Positions 6,307 through 6,488 of a stretch of DNA of 6,488 nucleotides are shown one piece after another; within the stretch, counting starts at the first letter, position 1, and every line of letters starts with the position of its first letter. This stretch comes from an uncultured Capnocytophaga sp. Lineage in GTDB: Bacteria > Bacteroidota > Bacteroidia > Flavobacteriales > Flavobacteriaceae. The notes beneath the pieces were generated by a model. It ran no database searches and was not told the origin of the DNA. It was given only the letters and a program-made list of their open reading frames with translations. Location: NCBI GenBank assembly GCA_905372595.1, contig CAJPPS010000085.1:1-6488 (forward strand). Reading direction: 5' to 3'. The position numbers and the translations under genes were made by a program.

Positions 6307-6488
6307 ATGGATAAATATTCTTTCCTAAATGCTGCAAATACACAGTTTTTTGCAGATTTATATGACCAATATGTGGAGAACCCGGACTCTGTAGAGGCGA
6401 GTTGGCGAGCTTTTTTTCAAGGATTTGATTTTGCTCGTGAGAACTATGGAGAGGATTTCTTCGAGGAAGAAGTGGTATTAGCTCAATC
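6307..6488 (+). CDS. sucA: 2-oxoglutarate dehydrogenase E1 component, N-terminal fragment
   Basis: Translation from ATG 6307 gives 60 residues and then leaves the window in frame. The start MDKYSFLNAANTQFFADLY, followed by DQYVENPDSVEASWRAFFQGF, is the characteristic N-terminal segment of 2-oxoglutarate dehydrogenase E1 (SucA), the thiamin-diphosphate enzyme that decarboxylates 2-oxoglutarate in the TCA cycle. This segment contacts the E2 (SucB) core in well-studied complexes. The full protein should be about 900 residues, and sucB often follows. The ATG follows an AT-rich leader without Shine-Dalgarno. It is separated from the upstream acyltransferase by the terminator at 6213-6252, so it probably has its own transcript. 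The E2 upstream is a different type and is not expected to be its SucB partner. Confidence 0.92.
   Translation, partial: MDKYSFLNAANTQFFADLYDQYVENPDSVEASWRAFFQGFDFARENYGEDFFEEEVVLAQ

Overview
The window is an ordinary chromosomal stretch of an AT-rich member of the Bacteroidota, most likely class Flavobacteriia. The evidence is the protein sequences (PheT, RecR, the E2 acyltransferase and the SucA N-terminus all have a flavobacterial look), promoter-like TAnnTTTG boxes in the gaps, and mostly A-rich, Shine-Dalgarno-free starts. A Capnocytophaga-like genus is possible but cannot be proved from this sequence alone. All genes lie on the + strand, and there is no sign of mobile elements, CRISPR arrays, tRNA or rRNA.

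Layout: (1) positions 1-211 are a leader region with no recognisable gene, two candidate promoters and a small hairpin. (2) pheT (phenylalanyl-tRNA synthetase beta chain) is followed 12 bases later by recR (recombination mediator), so the two are probably co-transcribed. (3) A 97-base gap carries a promoter-like TTTG-N20-TACTTTTA. (4) Next come a large E2 subunit of a 2-oxo acid dehydrogenase complex, probably the branched-chain type, and, 9 bases after it, an LpxL/HtrB-family membrane acyltransferase. (5) A strong stem-loop terminator overlaps the acyltransferase stop codon and runs directly into a candidate promoter. (6) The first 60 codons of sucA (2-oxoglutarate dehydrogenase E1) run off the right edge.

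The two units before sucA are functionally mixed: translation plus DNA repair, then oxo-acid catabolism plus lipid acylation. One inferred link is that a branched-chain oxo-acid dehydrogenase makes the iso/anteiso acyl-CoA primers used for the branched fatty acids of Flavobacteriia, and an acyltransferase next door could use the resulting acyl chains.

I do not see a new biological system. The most unusual items are in the E2 protein: an inter-domain linker of about 215 residues that contains a decaying tandem duplication and a non-repetitive helix-like island, and an Asn where the textbook catalytic motif has Asp. The terminator/promoter junction before sucA is also worth a look.
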